64,000 nt of DNA, from contig JAOWCC010000916.1 in the NCBI GenBank assembly GCA_030867875.1, positions 2,241,001 through 2,305,000 of the forward strand. Reading direction: 5' to 3'. Shown here one piece after another: positions 1-9,321 of the stretch (position 1 is the stretch's first letter; the number at the start of each line of letters is the position of its first letter). Under the pieces are notes generated by a model. That model saw only the letters and a list, made by a program, of their open reading frames with translations, was not told the DNA's origin and searched no databases. This DNA comes from Actinernus sp. WN-2022. Lineage: Eukaryota; Cnidaria; Anthozoa; Actiniaria; Actinernidae. The position numbers and the translations under genes were made by a program.

Positions 1-424
1 ACATGCCTGCTTCAGTATTTCACTTCTTCTTTCCAATATATAGACTTCTTTCCCAGAAGTGACATCACCGGAAATGGCATCAAATGACGCCAAGGGATGA
101 CTGAGTAATTCGATTCCCAGTTCCGGCCCTGAGTACTTGAATTGCACCCTAAACTACATTGTAGAGCTCATAAATTGAAAACTATCAAGGAATGCCAGAT
201 TATTACCAAGCATAAAAGACATATATTTTTCCATATTATTTGGAATCACATTAATTTCATGCTGTGCTTTTCTTCACCATTTTTATTTATGTATTTATTC
301 TTTTTGACAATTTCACCAATTTCTTGCATGATAAAATGACTATCATACCCACATAGATTGTGAAAAATTACAGGTACACTGTATTTTATCAGTAAGTTTG
401 AAGTTAAAGCGCTGGTGCAAATCC
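1..424. other. Unassigned single-copy-looking DNA
   Basis: No coding region, RNA gene or repeat structure could be supported here. The stretch is AT-rich and its open frames are short and without recognisable motifs. Confidence 0.4.
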
Positions 425-745
425 TGGACAGGATCCTGGGCAGGAACCTAGAGGATCCTATTCAGGATCGTACATACATGTAGGATCCTGTACAAGATCT
501 TAAATAGGATCCTGCAGGATCCTAGCTGTAGGATCCTTGCAAGATCCTGTGCAGGATCCTACAGGATTCTGTAGGATCCTATTCAGGATAATGTAGGATC
601 CTGTGCAATTCCTGTAGGATCCTGCGCAATTCCTGTAGGATCCTGGGCAATTCCTGTAGGATCCTGGGCTATTCCTGTGTAAGATCCTGTGCAATTCCTG
701 TGTAGGATCCTGTGCAATTCCTGTAGGATCCTGGGCTATTCATGT
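425..745. repeat. AGGATCCT low-complexity tandem array, first block
   Basis: The 8-base palindrome AGGATCCT and one-base variants recur densely. Between about 590 and 740 the pattern settles into a 21-base period in which one half contains TAGGATCCTG and the other GCAATTCCTG, so similar half-units fall every 10-11 bases, about one helical turn. A reading frame on the minus strand through this block repeats the same few residues and is only a by-product of the repeat. The same family returns at 5340-6020. Confidence 0.85.
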
Positions 746-980
746 GGGAGTAATTGTTTTAAAACTCTATGTACATGTATAGTTTAATAGAAACATGCAT
801 GTAAGTGAGTTACATGTATCATTCCAATCGCCAGACAGTAAAACACTCCTATTTCTATAAATAAGTTAAAACTATTCATTTACAAACTGTACATATACGT
901 GCATGTAGTTCGAGTTACATGTATATATACAATTATACACATGTGTAGTCCAATTCAAAAATGTCTTATTCTACTAGTCT
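746..980. other. AT-rich spacer
   Basis: The sequence holds several ACATGTAT-like palindromic words but no gene, inverted repeat pair or tandem period that I could support. Confidence 0.4.
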
Positions 981-981
981 A

Positions 982-1848
982 ATGCTGCGGTCAGACTCGC
1001 GCTAAAGCCGTGCTTGCTTGGACCATTTATGTTTATCTAGCACATTCCTAGCACGTTAGCGAATGTGACCGACCAAGCACGGCAGCTTCTGCTTGCTTGA
1101 ATATCTATGCCTAGGTAAACAAAACTACAAAAAGGCCGAAGCGTAGCTCAAGCCTGGTCTGTACCTCGCTTGGGTTGTGCTAGGTAAATATAACTAATTG
1201 GATTTCGTTGCTCAACCAATAAAAATGCGCTGCATTGACAGCTACATTTCAGAAGCGGTCATTATGAAATATTGTATTCTCTGGTTTCTGAATTTGTGCG
1301 GCAGGACGAGTATAGTTGCTTCAATTCAATATACTAGTGTCTAGAAATTTCTCGAACCCCAAATCCTTTGGATCCAGCTGCTATGATGAGCCAGATGGCT
1401 AGCGGGAATACTCAGGGCCAGCCACTTTCGTTCATGAATATATATATTTCGGGCATGTAAACATAGCATGTGTAGTAGTGCTACTGTCGCGGTCTGAAGG
1501 GTTTGCAGTAACAATATGTTCCGGTTATTTTGCTGGAGGAGAAAAGCAATCTTCTCCTTCTACGATTGATCGCACTTCATCTTCTTAAGTAACGTAATCG
1601 GTTGAACATAAGATAAATGATGTTAACATCCATTGTGTTCAAGCGAAAATTCCATTCAGAGTACAGAGTAACAGTAATTAATCCAAACACTCGTTCTGAC
1701 AGGATTCTGTTAACACCTTCAAACTACAGCAAGCGCTGACTTTTAATCTGACCGTGACATGCTTGTCTCAAATTCCAGCATTTGCTAGAGTGACGTCATA
1801 AGCAAGCACGCTGAACACCAAGCTCTAGCGTGAGTCTGACCGCAGCAT
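982..1848. mobile_element. Non-autonomous DNA transposon with ~23-bp terminal inverted repeats
   Basis: The left end (982-1004) reads ATGCTGCGGTCAGACTCGCG and the right end (1826-1848) is its reverse complement with one mismatch. The flanks carry AGTCT on both sides (about 976-980 and 1849-1853), consistent with a 5-6 bp target-site duplication whose exact edge is ambiguous. The interior of about 820 bp has no transposase-like frame, so the element could only have moved with enzyme from elsewhere. I cannot name the superfamily from these ends. Confidence 0.72.
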
Positions 1849-1853
1849 AGTCT

Positions 1854-2274
1854 TGATGGTTCCAATAAGTTAACTAAATTAGTCTGACTATTTACTAATC
1901 AAAGTTAATGTCACCTAAATTAGAGGGTATATAAGACCTCATCTCTAAAAACCTTACATTTTATTGGACTCCCTTTGGGCCACACTATAAAGAAGTTATT
2001 GCTTAGTGAATCAAAATTACAGAGTTGAGACTTAATATGTAACAAAAACTGCATCTCATGGAAAATGTAGGAATTCCATCACCTTAACTGGCCTTCTGAG
2101 TGAGTGACTTTTGAGATGAAATTTGAGCTTTTGAATCTGACTAGATAGATTCTTAAAATATGCTCACATTGCTGTCAAAAATAAATTTTAACTGATTGAT
2201 TTATAATACCTGCATTTATAAGTACAGACAATTGGTTTTATGTGAAAAATAATATTTATACTAAAGGTTAGAGT
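1854..2274. other. Unassigned spacer
   Basis: About 420 bases of AT-rich sequence without a supported gene, inverted-repeat pair or tandem repeat. Confidence 0.4.
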
Positions 2275-2278
2275 TTAA

Positions 2279-2642
2279 AGGGGTTGTGTCATGGTGGTCA
2301 CGAGAGGCATTTGTAATGATCTCCTTAACAATCTCCTGACAGGTTTTTAGCATGAAAGGATTAAGTTGGAGCAAGAATTTCAGGGAAAAAAAAAAGACTT
2401 AAAACATGAACAATTTTTTGTGAAAAATATTAGATTTTGGAGAAAATCTAAAAACCACTGGATGTACATTTTATGTACTTGGACTGGACACAGTTATTTT
2501 CAGTGATTTTGAAATGAACTGAGGAACCTTGTGCATAGATGTATGTGGAGTGGTTAAAATGAAAGCAAAAATGACAAACAAATTGTATGTAAAGAGAATG
2601 ACTATAGTTTTTATACAGGTGTAACACCTTAACATAGCCCCT
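2279..2642. mobile_element. 364-bp MITE flanked by TTAA
   Basis: The ends are imperfect inverted repeats: AGGGGTTGTGTCATGGTG on the left, and AGGGGCTATGTTAAGGTG when the right end is read on the other strand. TTAA lies immediately outside both ends (2275-2278 and 2643-2646). A TTAA target and ends beginning with purines and a G-run are typical of the Kolobok superfamily; piggyBac also uses TTAA. There is no coding capacity. The family name is inference, while the ends and TTAA are direct observation. Confidence 0.7.
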
Positions 2643-2699
2643 TTAAAACCTAGCTTAGGTTTAGGCAAAAAGTAACAGAGTTAATGAATGTTCCATGCC

Positions 2700-2922
2700 A
2701 TTCTATAAAGACTTTATTTTTATTTTACGAGGGTGAGCACTAAATAGTGTATAACATGTACTAATAAACTTGTGGCCCTCAATCTAAGAATATAAGAATT
2801 ATATAAATATATATATAATTTATATAAATCAACAAGAGCATCTAAAAATTGATTAAAAACAAAACAAAAACTAGGGATATCTATAAATGAATACTACACC
2901 TTCGATTTAAAAAAGCTAGAGA
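2700..2922 (-). mobile_element. LINE 3' untranslated tail (distal half)
   Basis: Read on the minus strand, this stretch contains a 'gggccaca...gctcaccctcg' segment followed by an AATAAA-rich end at about 2700-2720. That is the layout of the 3' UTR and tail of non-LTR retrotransposons in cnidarian genomes. It continues the reverse-transcriptase C-terminus at 3664-3838 once the TA-flanked element at 2925-3612 is taken out. The match is from memory of such tails and was not aligned. Confidence 0.6.
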
Positions 2923-2924
2923 TA

Positions 2925-3612
2925 CCGTAAACACCCGTAGATAAGCTGCACCTTTTCACCCAAAATTTTCGTTCAAAATCGGGGGTGTGGCTTATCTATG
3001 GAAACACCTAGAAAGGAGACCCAACATTAACATATATTTACATATCATTAACCTGTATGAAGCTTTTATTATGCGACGGTGCATACAAATTTTTTTTACA
3101 ATCTGGTTCAAATCGCATCCGATCGTGTAATATAGCAATTTAAGCATAATCATTGAAAAAAACATGCAGTTTGAAAGAATTAAAGCAAAAACTCTTCTAA
3201 GACCCACTTTAGACCTAATGTATTAGAATTTCGTGAATATTTAAACGTGATTAAGCTTATTTACCTTTCAAAACACGCTGATTCGCAGCGCTTGTCAAAG
3301 CAGGCATCTAAACAACCAGGCATTCTTCGCAATTTTACAGGTGGGAGATTGGCACTAGTTAATGAAAATCCAAGATGGTGGACCTCAGACCTACTCCTGC
3401 AAGTATAGTTTCGCCAGAAAACCTTTCTTGCTCTAGCGATTAAAGGAAAGCGTAAGAAGTTTGGCATCAAGTACGAGCGTTTATGAACTCGGACAAAAGA
3501 TTTTCTAATTATATTTTGTATTTTTCAAAAAACGTTTTTTCCCTAAATTCAAGCTTCAAAACTTGGGGTTGCGGTTTATCTATGGGTGCGGCTTATACAC
3601 GGGTGTTTAAGG
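2925..3612. mobile_element. 688-bp TA-flanked non-autonomous transposon (pogo/Tigger-like ends)
   Basis: The left end CCGTAAACACCCGTAGATAA and the right end, whose complement reads CCTTAAACACCCGTGTATAA, are inverted repeats of about 28 bases. TA lies just outside each end (2923-2924 and 3613-3614). The words ATAAGC(T/C)GCACC near both ends recall the terminal repeats of pogo/Tigger elements of the IS630-Tc1-mariner group, which duplicate TA. Short inner repeats of the same words occur near 2979-3006 and 3563-3590. No transposase frame is present. It splits an older LINE tail. Confidence 0.72.
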
Positions 3613-3614
3613 TA

Positions 3615-3838
3615 GTTGATCTATTTAAAAATGAGCTAAAGATAGCTGATCTTTGAAATATAGTTTACGGAGCGCACTTTTAAAAGCTTTAAAAGTTGGC
3701 TGCTTTTTTACACCAAGTGTTAAATTGTTCCACAGTTGTACGGCCGTTACATTAAAGGATCTGCCTCCTTCCGTTACATGTTTATACCTGGGACAATTAA
3801 AGTTATAGTTGCAATCGAATTTCTCAATGAAAGCACAC
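3615..3838 (-). pseudogene. LINE reverse transcriptase C-terminal fragment
   Basis: On the minus strand an open frame from about 3836 to 3664 encodes the end of a non-LTR retrotransposon ORF2. It has an arginine-rich stretch, then a 'QLWNNLTLGVKKQPTFKAF' run, matching the usual LW-N-LP...F--FK-L pattern that closes CR1/Jockey-type reverse transcriptase proteins. The rest of the reverse transcriptase is absent. A TTAA-flanked element begins six bases upstream of the fragment, and no LINE coding continues beyond that element. The 3' UTR follows at 3615-3663 and resumes at 2700-2922. This is a dead fragment. Confidence 0.65.
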
Positions 3839-3844
3839 TTTTAA

Positions 3845-4986
3845 AGACCCTTTAGCACGCCCCGTGATACTTTGCGCGAAACCCGTGTTTTTGTTTTGAT
3901 TTCGTGTTCACTGACTGTGACGAGCGCCTATAAACTCAACAAGTAACTCAACAACCGTCGTCAAAATTCTATGGACCTCTATGAAACTTTATATGAACGG
4001 AAATAATGCCTAGTTTAAGAAAGCCCTAAAATCGATTCAGCGTTTAAAGCTGAGACTTATTCATTAATCAATGGAAGAGAACTTGATGCAGGACGTTATT
4101 TAATTATTCAGCGCGTTCTAGGATTTTAAAACTGATGCACGAACACTTATTTCATATCAGATTATAAAGCACAAACAGTTCGATTATTGATCAAATACAC
4201 ATCGAACTAATAATCTAGATGAGGAATAAGTCAAGCAACAACATACAGCAATGGAAAATCAGTAACAGCAATAACTTTATTTGTTCGCTGAGGAGAATAT
4301 TATAATAGTGTGTACTGACCGATCGCTAACAAAGTATTTGCGTTGACTTGACTTCGGTTTGAACACTTACAAGCTACTAAATATCGGAATTAGTAACATG
4401 GATACAACGGAGGAACGGCAAGGTATTCATTGAGTTTATCCACTGATATACACGCAACTAGAAAACTGAACCACAAATATCATACCGTTGGAGAATCGAC
4501 AGTCCTTTGAACAGCCAGAGTCATCCGCTCGGCATCCGCTAAGCCGCCGGCTATTTACAAATGTACTCAGAAATGCAAGAATGCAGAGTGAGTACTCTCC
4601 AAACTCACCGCAGTTGCTTGTGTTTCCCTAACTGGAAGATAGGAGAATTATCGGCGAATGATCTTCTTACCTTCGTTTTAGGAAGGAAGACAGACCGTGA
4701 CAATGTTCTCGGCGGTTCTTCGCTGGCGCCATCTCGGATTTGCTAGGCCGTTGGATGTCACAAAATCTGTCAGCAAATTTTGGTTCAATATTTAAAAGAA
4801 TGCCCTAAATAAGTTCTTAAGAAGAGTATTCATCGTATGTGCGTATATAATAGTAACTATCAGCGGTAACAACGACGATGCAAGCAGATTCTTTACATGT
4901 AGACATTGCCGGTCACAGAACTGAATTTCGTGGTCCACGAAAATACTTGTTTCGCGCAAAGCATCACGGGGCGTGCTAAAGGGTCT
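3845..4986. mobile_element. 1.14-kb TTAA-flanked transposon with 39-bp inverted ends
   Basis: The left end starts AGACCCTTTAGCACGCCCCG and the right end is its reverse complement over about 39 bases with one mismatch (…GTGATACTTTG against …GTGATGCTTTG). TTAA sits exactly outside both ends (3841-3844 and 4987-4990). The interior holds no transposase; its longest frames carry no recognisable motif. The TTAA target with long, nearly identical ends suggests a non-autonomous Kolobok or piggyBac derivative that moved more recently than its neighbours. Confidence 0.8.
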
Positions 4987-4990
4987 TTAA

Positions 4991-5340
4991 GGGGCTGGAT
5001 GAACATATTTTGCTTAAAAATTAAACAATGGGAATTGTCTTTTTGGACAAGCCAGCCAAATCGGTGAGTAATATCAAATCTTTAGTCTAAAACAACCAGG
5101 AGAAGATCGTTAATGTTAGAGTTTTTTATTCTCTCAACAACAATTAACATCAGGAACCGGTCATTAATTACAGGGGGAGGGGGGCTGGCTGGTGGGAAAA
5201 GGGGGTGGGTCCCCAATTTTCATGCAGAAAATTAGAGGGCCATAGTAAGCTAGAGGGGAAATTATTGGGGGGGGGGGGGGGGGTCATCAAAAATTGAGCA
5301 TGACATTTTTCAGTTAATTCTTATAAGGATTCTGTTCCTA
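4991..5340. other. G-rich spacer with a G17 run
   Basis: No gene is visible. The plus strand has a cluster of G-runs at about 5172-5211 and an uninterrupted run of 17 G at 5267-5283. Both could form G-quadruplexes. Such a run is also prone to length errors in sequencing. Confidence 0.6.
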
Positions 5341-6020
5341 GAAAGATTATATATTTTTTTAAGAATTTCCTATGTCATAGGTTTCAATTCCTATAGGATG
5401 CTACTCGGGTTCTTATTCCTATTATGTAGGATCCTATTCAATTAGGTGCTGCATTTTCCTATATGTATGTAGGATCCTGTTTTAGGATCCTATTCAAGAT
5501 ACTGTTCCTATGTAGGATCCTATTCAGGATCCTATATAGGATCCTATGTAGGATCCTTTTCAGGATCATATTCAAGATGCTGTTCCTATGTAGGATCCTA
5601 CTCAGGATCCTGACAGTATAGGACCCTATGTAGGATCCTTTTCAGGATCCTATTCAAGATGCCATTCCTATGTTGGATCCTTTTCAGGATCCTATTCAAG
5701 ATGAGGTTCCTATCTAGGATCCTACTCAGGATCCTACTCAGGATCCTGTATACATGTAGGATCTACATAGGATCCTTTTCAGGTTCATATTTATTCAAGA
5801 TCCTGTTCCTACATAAGATTCAGGATTATGTTCCTATGTAAGATCCTATTCGGGATTCTATTCCTACATTAAGGATCCTATTCAGGATTATGTTCCTATG
5901 TAGGATCCTATTCAGGATCTTATTCCTACATAGGATCCTATTCAGGAGCATGTAGGATTCTGTTCCTGTTCAGGATCCTGCTCAGGATCCTGTCCCTGTG
6001 TAGGATCCTACAGGATCCTA
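5340..6020. repeat. AGGATCCT low-complexity tandem array, second block
   Basis: Dozens of copies of AGGATCCT or near variants alternate with words such as ATTC, TATGT and TGTTCCT, with a loose 11-13 base spacing. The block is more diverged than the one at 425-745 but plainly the same family. Its right edge abuts the truncated end of the DNA polymerase relic near 6046. Frames read through it are repeat artefacts. Confidence 0.85.
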
Positions 6021-6021
6021 C

Positions 6022-6056
6022 AATATCCCTTGTCCAGGATATGCACCAGGGATATT
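6022..6056. repeat. Small hairpin at the array/polB junction
   Basis: AATATCCCT (6022-6030) is followed 17 bases later by its reverse complement AGGGATATT (6048-6056). It lies exactly where the AGGATCCT array meets the polymerase relic. Confidence 0.5.
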
Positions 6057-7921
6057 ACAATCTTGATGAGCTCACTCAGATCCCCTGTATTTACCAGTAA
6101 TATGACAATGATCTCTTACTCTGACATCATTTTCTGTATACTTTTTTATTACAAACATGACATTTATCAGCTGTTTTAAAATCTTTTCTATCCTCTTTTG
6201 TTATTATCATGTCTTTGTTAAAATGTTTTTTTCTTAATCTTATTACAGTATTTGACTTCTTCTAAAATATTTTCCATAAATTTGTAAACAGCCTTTTCGC
6301 CTCTAAAGTCTCTATTGGTTTGCTATATGTATCATCATAGCAACAGACAACCTTATAACCATAACCACAATCTATGTGTTTTTGATAGGCTTCAGTATAT
6401 GATTTATCATAATTGTTTGGTTTACAGCCATCTATCTTTTCAGTAATTGCTTCAAAATCTGCATAAATGACAAAGGGAACATTTAACTGTTTATGGAAAT
6501 TGTTAAACTTTAGTATATTCTCACCTTTTTTAGGCATTTTTATTGCTTGTGTTCCATTTACTTGAATGCAATTTTCTTTATGAGCAATCAATACTTTTTC
6601 AGAGCTGAATGCATTGTAAACAATATATACAAAAATGCTTTTTTTGGTGTGATTTCGTCTGTTTATGCATAAATTTATTGAAATCAGTAATTAAAACATA
6701 ATGCTTACTTTTATCTTCTGTAATCAATAACAAATCCGTATGCTTATCAAACTTTTCTTTAGATACGTAGATGGGATATGGTTGTTTATCCTCATAACCG
6801 AACACGTTTATATTAATACCGTTTTGCGTTTCAACTTTGTTGTACTGTTTTTGTGATATTGGAATTCAACGCTTGAATGCTTTAACATTTCAAGATATAA
6901 TTGTTTGTCAGATTTCTTAATCCTCTGACGATTCTTATCTTGTGGATTCAAATGTCGAATATGACACCATCTAAAGCATTCATTATATTTTTATGTTTAT
7001 CAACCCTTTATGCTGTGTTTTGAAGTTCAATAGGTAATTGTATGTTCAGTGTATGAATTAATTTCCCTTCAAGGGTTCATATTTAACTATATTAATATAG
7101 TGCTTATCGACTGATTCTACAGTCCATCCAGAGCCTTCAGATATCCACTGAGCAATTTGATTTAAGATCTGCTGTTTAGACATTTTTAACCTTTCGTTAA
7201 TATCATTTCATTAATAATAATTGAAGGGCTGTGTGCAAAAAGGGCATAAGTGACTCTTGATCACATTCTAAATTCTCCCTTAGAAAACAAAGAAATTAAA
7301 GGAGAATTTAAAATCTGATCAGGAAACACTTAGGCCCTTTTTGCACACAGCCCTTCAATTTGAGTTTTACTGTTAAAATAAGCTGTCTTATTTGTTGTTC
7401 TATATCTTCATCTAACTGTTTCAATGAATTTAAAGCCTTTTGTTTCACTCAGTATGGGTTTAAAATGGTTTTCAATGCCTTTTCTTGTATTGGTTTTAAT
7501 TGTATTAAAGGGTCTTTATCATTTTTAATTATAATTTCATATGACTTAGTAAGAACCCTTAAGAGCTTTTCTCGTTTGCTCTATCTTAGTTCTTGGTGCC
7601 AGAATTGGCTTTTCATATATGTTTTTACTAGTCCTTGGTGCTGGAATTGGTTTGTAATCATTCCTAAATTCGAGAGATGGCCATTCTATGATGTGTTCTT
7701 CATAGGTTTTCACCAATGATCTCTTTTATGCTTTTACGAGGCGTAGGAATAGGCTTCCTATGTGGTGTAGATATTGGTTCGTAATCATCTACTATTTCCA
7801 CTTTTGGTTTTGGCTTACTATTCTGTTTTAATAACAGTTTAATTAGCTGAGACTTACTCAGTTTTTTCAATTGGGATTTCTCCATATTATTAGGATATAT
7901 ATTAGTTTTCATCTTCTCCAT
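6046..7921 (-). pseudogene. Polinton-type DNA polymerase B, N-terminal half, decayed
   Basis: Minus-strand fragments line up in order as the front half of a protein-primed type B DNA polymerase of Polinton/Maverick elements. First (7921-7360) comes a low-complexity leader with repeated PIPTPR/PIPAPR motifs, seen in such cnidarian proteins. Next, 7183-7050 contains the motif 'QWISEGSGW'. Frame 6805-6599 contains 'CIYCLQC' zinc-binding cysteines. Frame 6591-6262 holds the exonuclease I motif YADFEAI. From 6262 to about 6046 further cysteines and 'RVRDHCHITGKYRG' follow. At least five frameshifts or stops separate these pieces, and a 138-bp hairpin element sits at 7221-7358. The exonuclease II/III and polymerase catalytic motifs are missing, because the sequence ends at the AGGATCCT array. 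It cannot be functional. Confidence 0.85.
7221..7358. mobile_element. 138-bp full-length hairpin MITE inside polB relic
   Basis: The 5' end TTGAAGGGCTGTGTGCAAAA and the 3' end are reverse complements over about 32 bases with one or two mismatches, and the interior (around GATCACATTCTAAATTCTCC) is also self-complementary. The whole element therefore folds into one long hairpin. AT borders both ends if the element is taken as TGAAGGG...CCCTTCA, so a 2-bp duplication is possible but not certain. It interrupts the polymerase leader. Confidence 0.8.
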
Positions 7922-8047
7922 ATAATTATATATGTCATATATGTTTATGTGTGGAAATAATGGCTTAAAGAAATATTATAACTATACGTTTTAAGTATAA
8001 TTATATGCATTTAAATGTACCACTTTCTTTCAGTGAAATATTTAGGT
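7922..8047. other. AT-rich spacer between polB and BRO-N relics
   Basis: Very AT-rich (ATATAATTATATATG-like) sequence between the end of the upstream gene and the start of polB. It may have held the polB promoter, but no specific site can be supported. Confidence 0.4.
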
Positions 8048-9177
8048 CTACCTATCGATCTTATGGAAATACTTATGATGGTTAATTAATGTTTTCTTTG
8101 ATTTGAATTTTCTATTACAATATTTACATTTAATTCTAACACCTTTGAAGTAATTATTAATCTCTCTTATGATGATATCATAATCGTTACTAACTAATGT
8201 TTTATAATCATTCTCTTCGTATTGATTAAGTTAATGTTTTTGGACATTGGATTAAATACACCAGTACATAGAGGCGTCTTAAATTCGATACATAGCCCAT
8301 TGTAATTCTTGTGAAGATTATTAATAATAAGATCAGGTTGACCCTTTGATATCCCTTCTTATAAGAACCTATTCTTTTACAACTTGTATCTTGGTATTCA
8401 CCTAATCCCGGAGTCATTATGATGTAAGGGAAGAAGCGTCTAAGGTAACGTTTAAACATTAGTGTGTAGATCATATTCATCTTCAATCTTAAATGTTAAC
8501 GTTTTTGGGTTATTAAACAAGTCATTGTATAATATCCCTGCTTTCTAATGGATAGTAATACTTTTGAAAATATCCAGTCTTGAAATATTTTTGCAGTTTT
8601 TAATTTGGATCCAAAAATAAGGGAATATAATCCAGGTTCTTGGATAAAAACTTGATTCGGCTGCATATTTCAAGGCCCCTAAGGGGGTCTCGTTTCAAGA
8701 CCTCCTTCAAATTATTGTATTTTATCTTATATTTTTGATCAACGTGGTTTATAATGGCTTGTTTAGTATTTTCATAGCCGAGTGCTAAGTAATATATACA
8801 ACACTGTCAGCCGTGTTTTATCACATATCCAAACACTGAGAACTCAACTTGAAAAACGACGCGAAGCAGAGTTTTTTAAACTCAGTTCGAGGTGTTTGGA
8901 TATGTGATAAAACACGGCTGACAGTGTTGTATATGGCTTCTCCAACGAATTTACCATTGAAGAGAAAACGGAGAAGAAAGTTTGGATAATTTATGCAAGT
9001 GCTTCATCACATATCCAAACTCCTTCACGCTTGTGATTTTCTTTGTAATATTCTCATTAATTATTCATGAGTTTGAGAATGCCACATCTTGACCTTTGAA
9101 ATATATATTTGTCTACCATCAATAAAAGCATCAATAGACAAACCAAGATTAACGTTTTCGAATTTCTTAATCGACAT
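8048..9177 (-). pseudogene. BRO-N / PD-(D/E)XK nuclease / C2H2 zinc-finger protein, decayed
   Basis: The minus-strand start is at 9177. The first frame carries 'GLSIDAFIDGRQIYIS', then 'DVA' is cut by an inserted hairpin element (about 8789-9079). The coding sequence resumes at 8788 with 'LALGYENTKQAIINHV' and, in a shifted frame, 'EPGLYSLIFGSK' and 'QDWIFSKVLLSIRKQGYY'. Together these are a recognisable BRO-N (baculovirus repeated ORF) DNA-binding domain. A further shift leads to 'GQPDL' (about 8330-8343) and 'IEFK' (8278-8289), the spacing of a PD-(D/E)XK restriction-like nuclease. The end (8128-8058) is one C2H2 finger with C-x2-C and H-x4-H spacing, followed by a stop at 8048-8050. Several frameshifts are present. 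Whether all three domains once formed one polypeptide is inferred from order and strand. Confidence 0.7.
8789..9079. mobile_element. ~291-bp palindromic insertion in the BRO-N gene
   Basis: Two perfect 43-base inverted arms (8794-8836 and 8892-8934, beginning ATATACAACACTGTCAGCCG) enclose a 55-base loop. Next to them a related second inverted pair, AGTTTGGATA... and ATCACATATCCAAACT (about 8979-9023), shares the CACATATCCAAAC word with the main arms. The right side near 9055-9075 has a small CTCAT...ATGAG palindrome. The coding sequence on each side (DVA / LALGYEN) joins in register only if the whole stretch is removed, which defines the insertion. The exact edges and target duplication are unclear. 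Confidence 0.7.
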
Positions 9178-9321
9178 AACTGTACATGTATATAATGTAT
9201 AAGTAACGTCTCTTTAAATTACTTATGAAAATCCTTTAAACCCCCTTTCATAAATAATTGTTATATAAAATTTAATTTACAAAGCAATTATAATGCGTTT
9301 GAATATAACCAAATATTAGAT

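Noticed and set aside
500..694. Repetitive small protein (GSYRNC-type repeats)
   Set aside because: It is the translation of the AGGATCCT low-complexity array, with no start context and no independent support.
3261..3470. Transposase fragment inside the TA-flanked element
   Set aside because: The short minus-strand frame shows no DDE or helix-turn-helix motif that I can recognise.
5659..5841. Hydrophobic short protein in the second AGGATCCT block
   Set aside because: The frame is a by-product of the GGATCC-rich repeat.
7360..7719. Plus-strand ORF opposite the polymerase leader
   Set aside because: The minus strand carries the PIPAPR-type polymerase leader; the plus-strand frame is a shadow.
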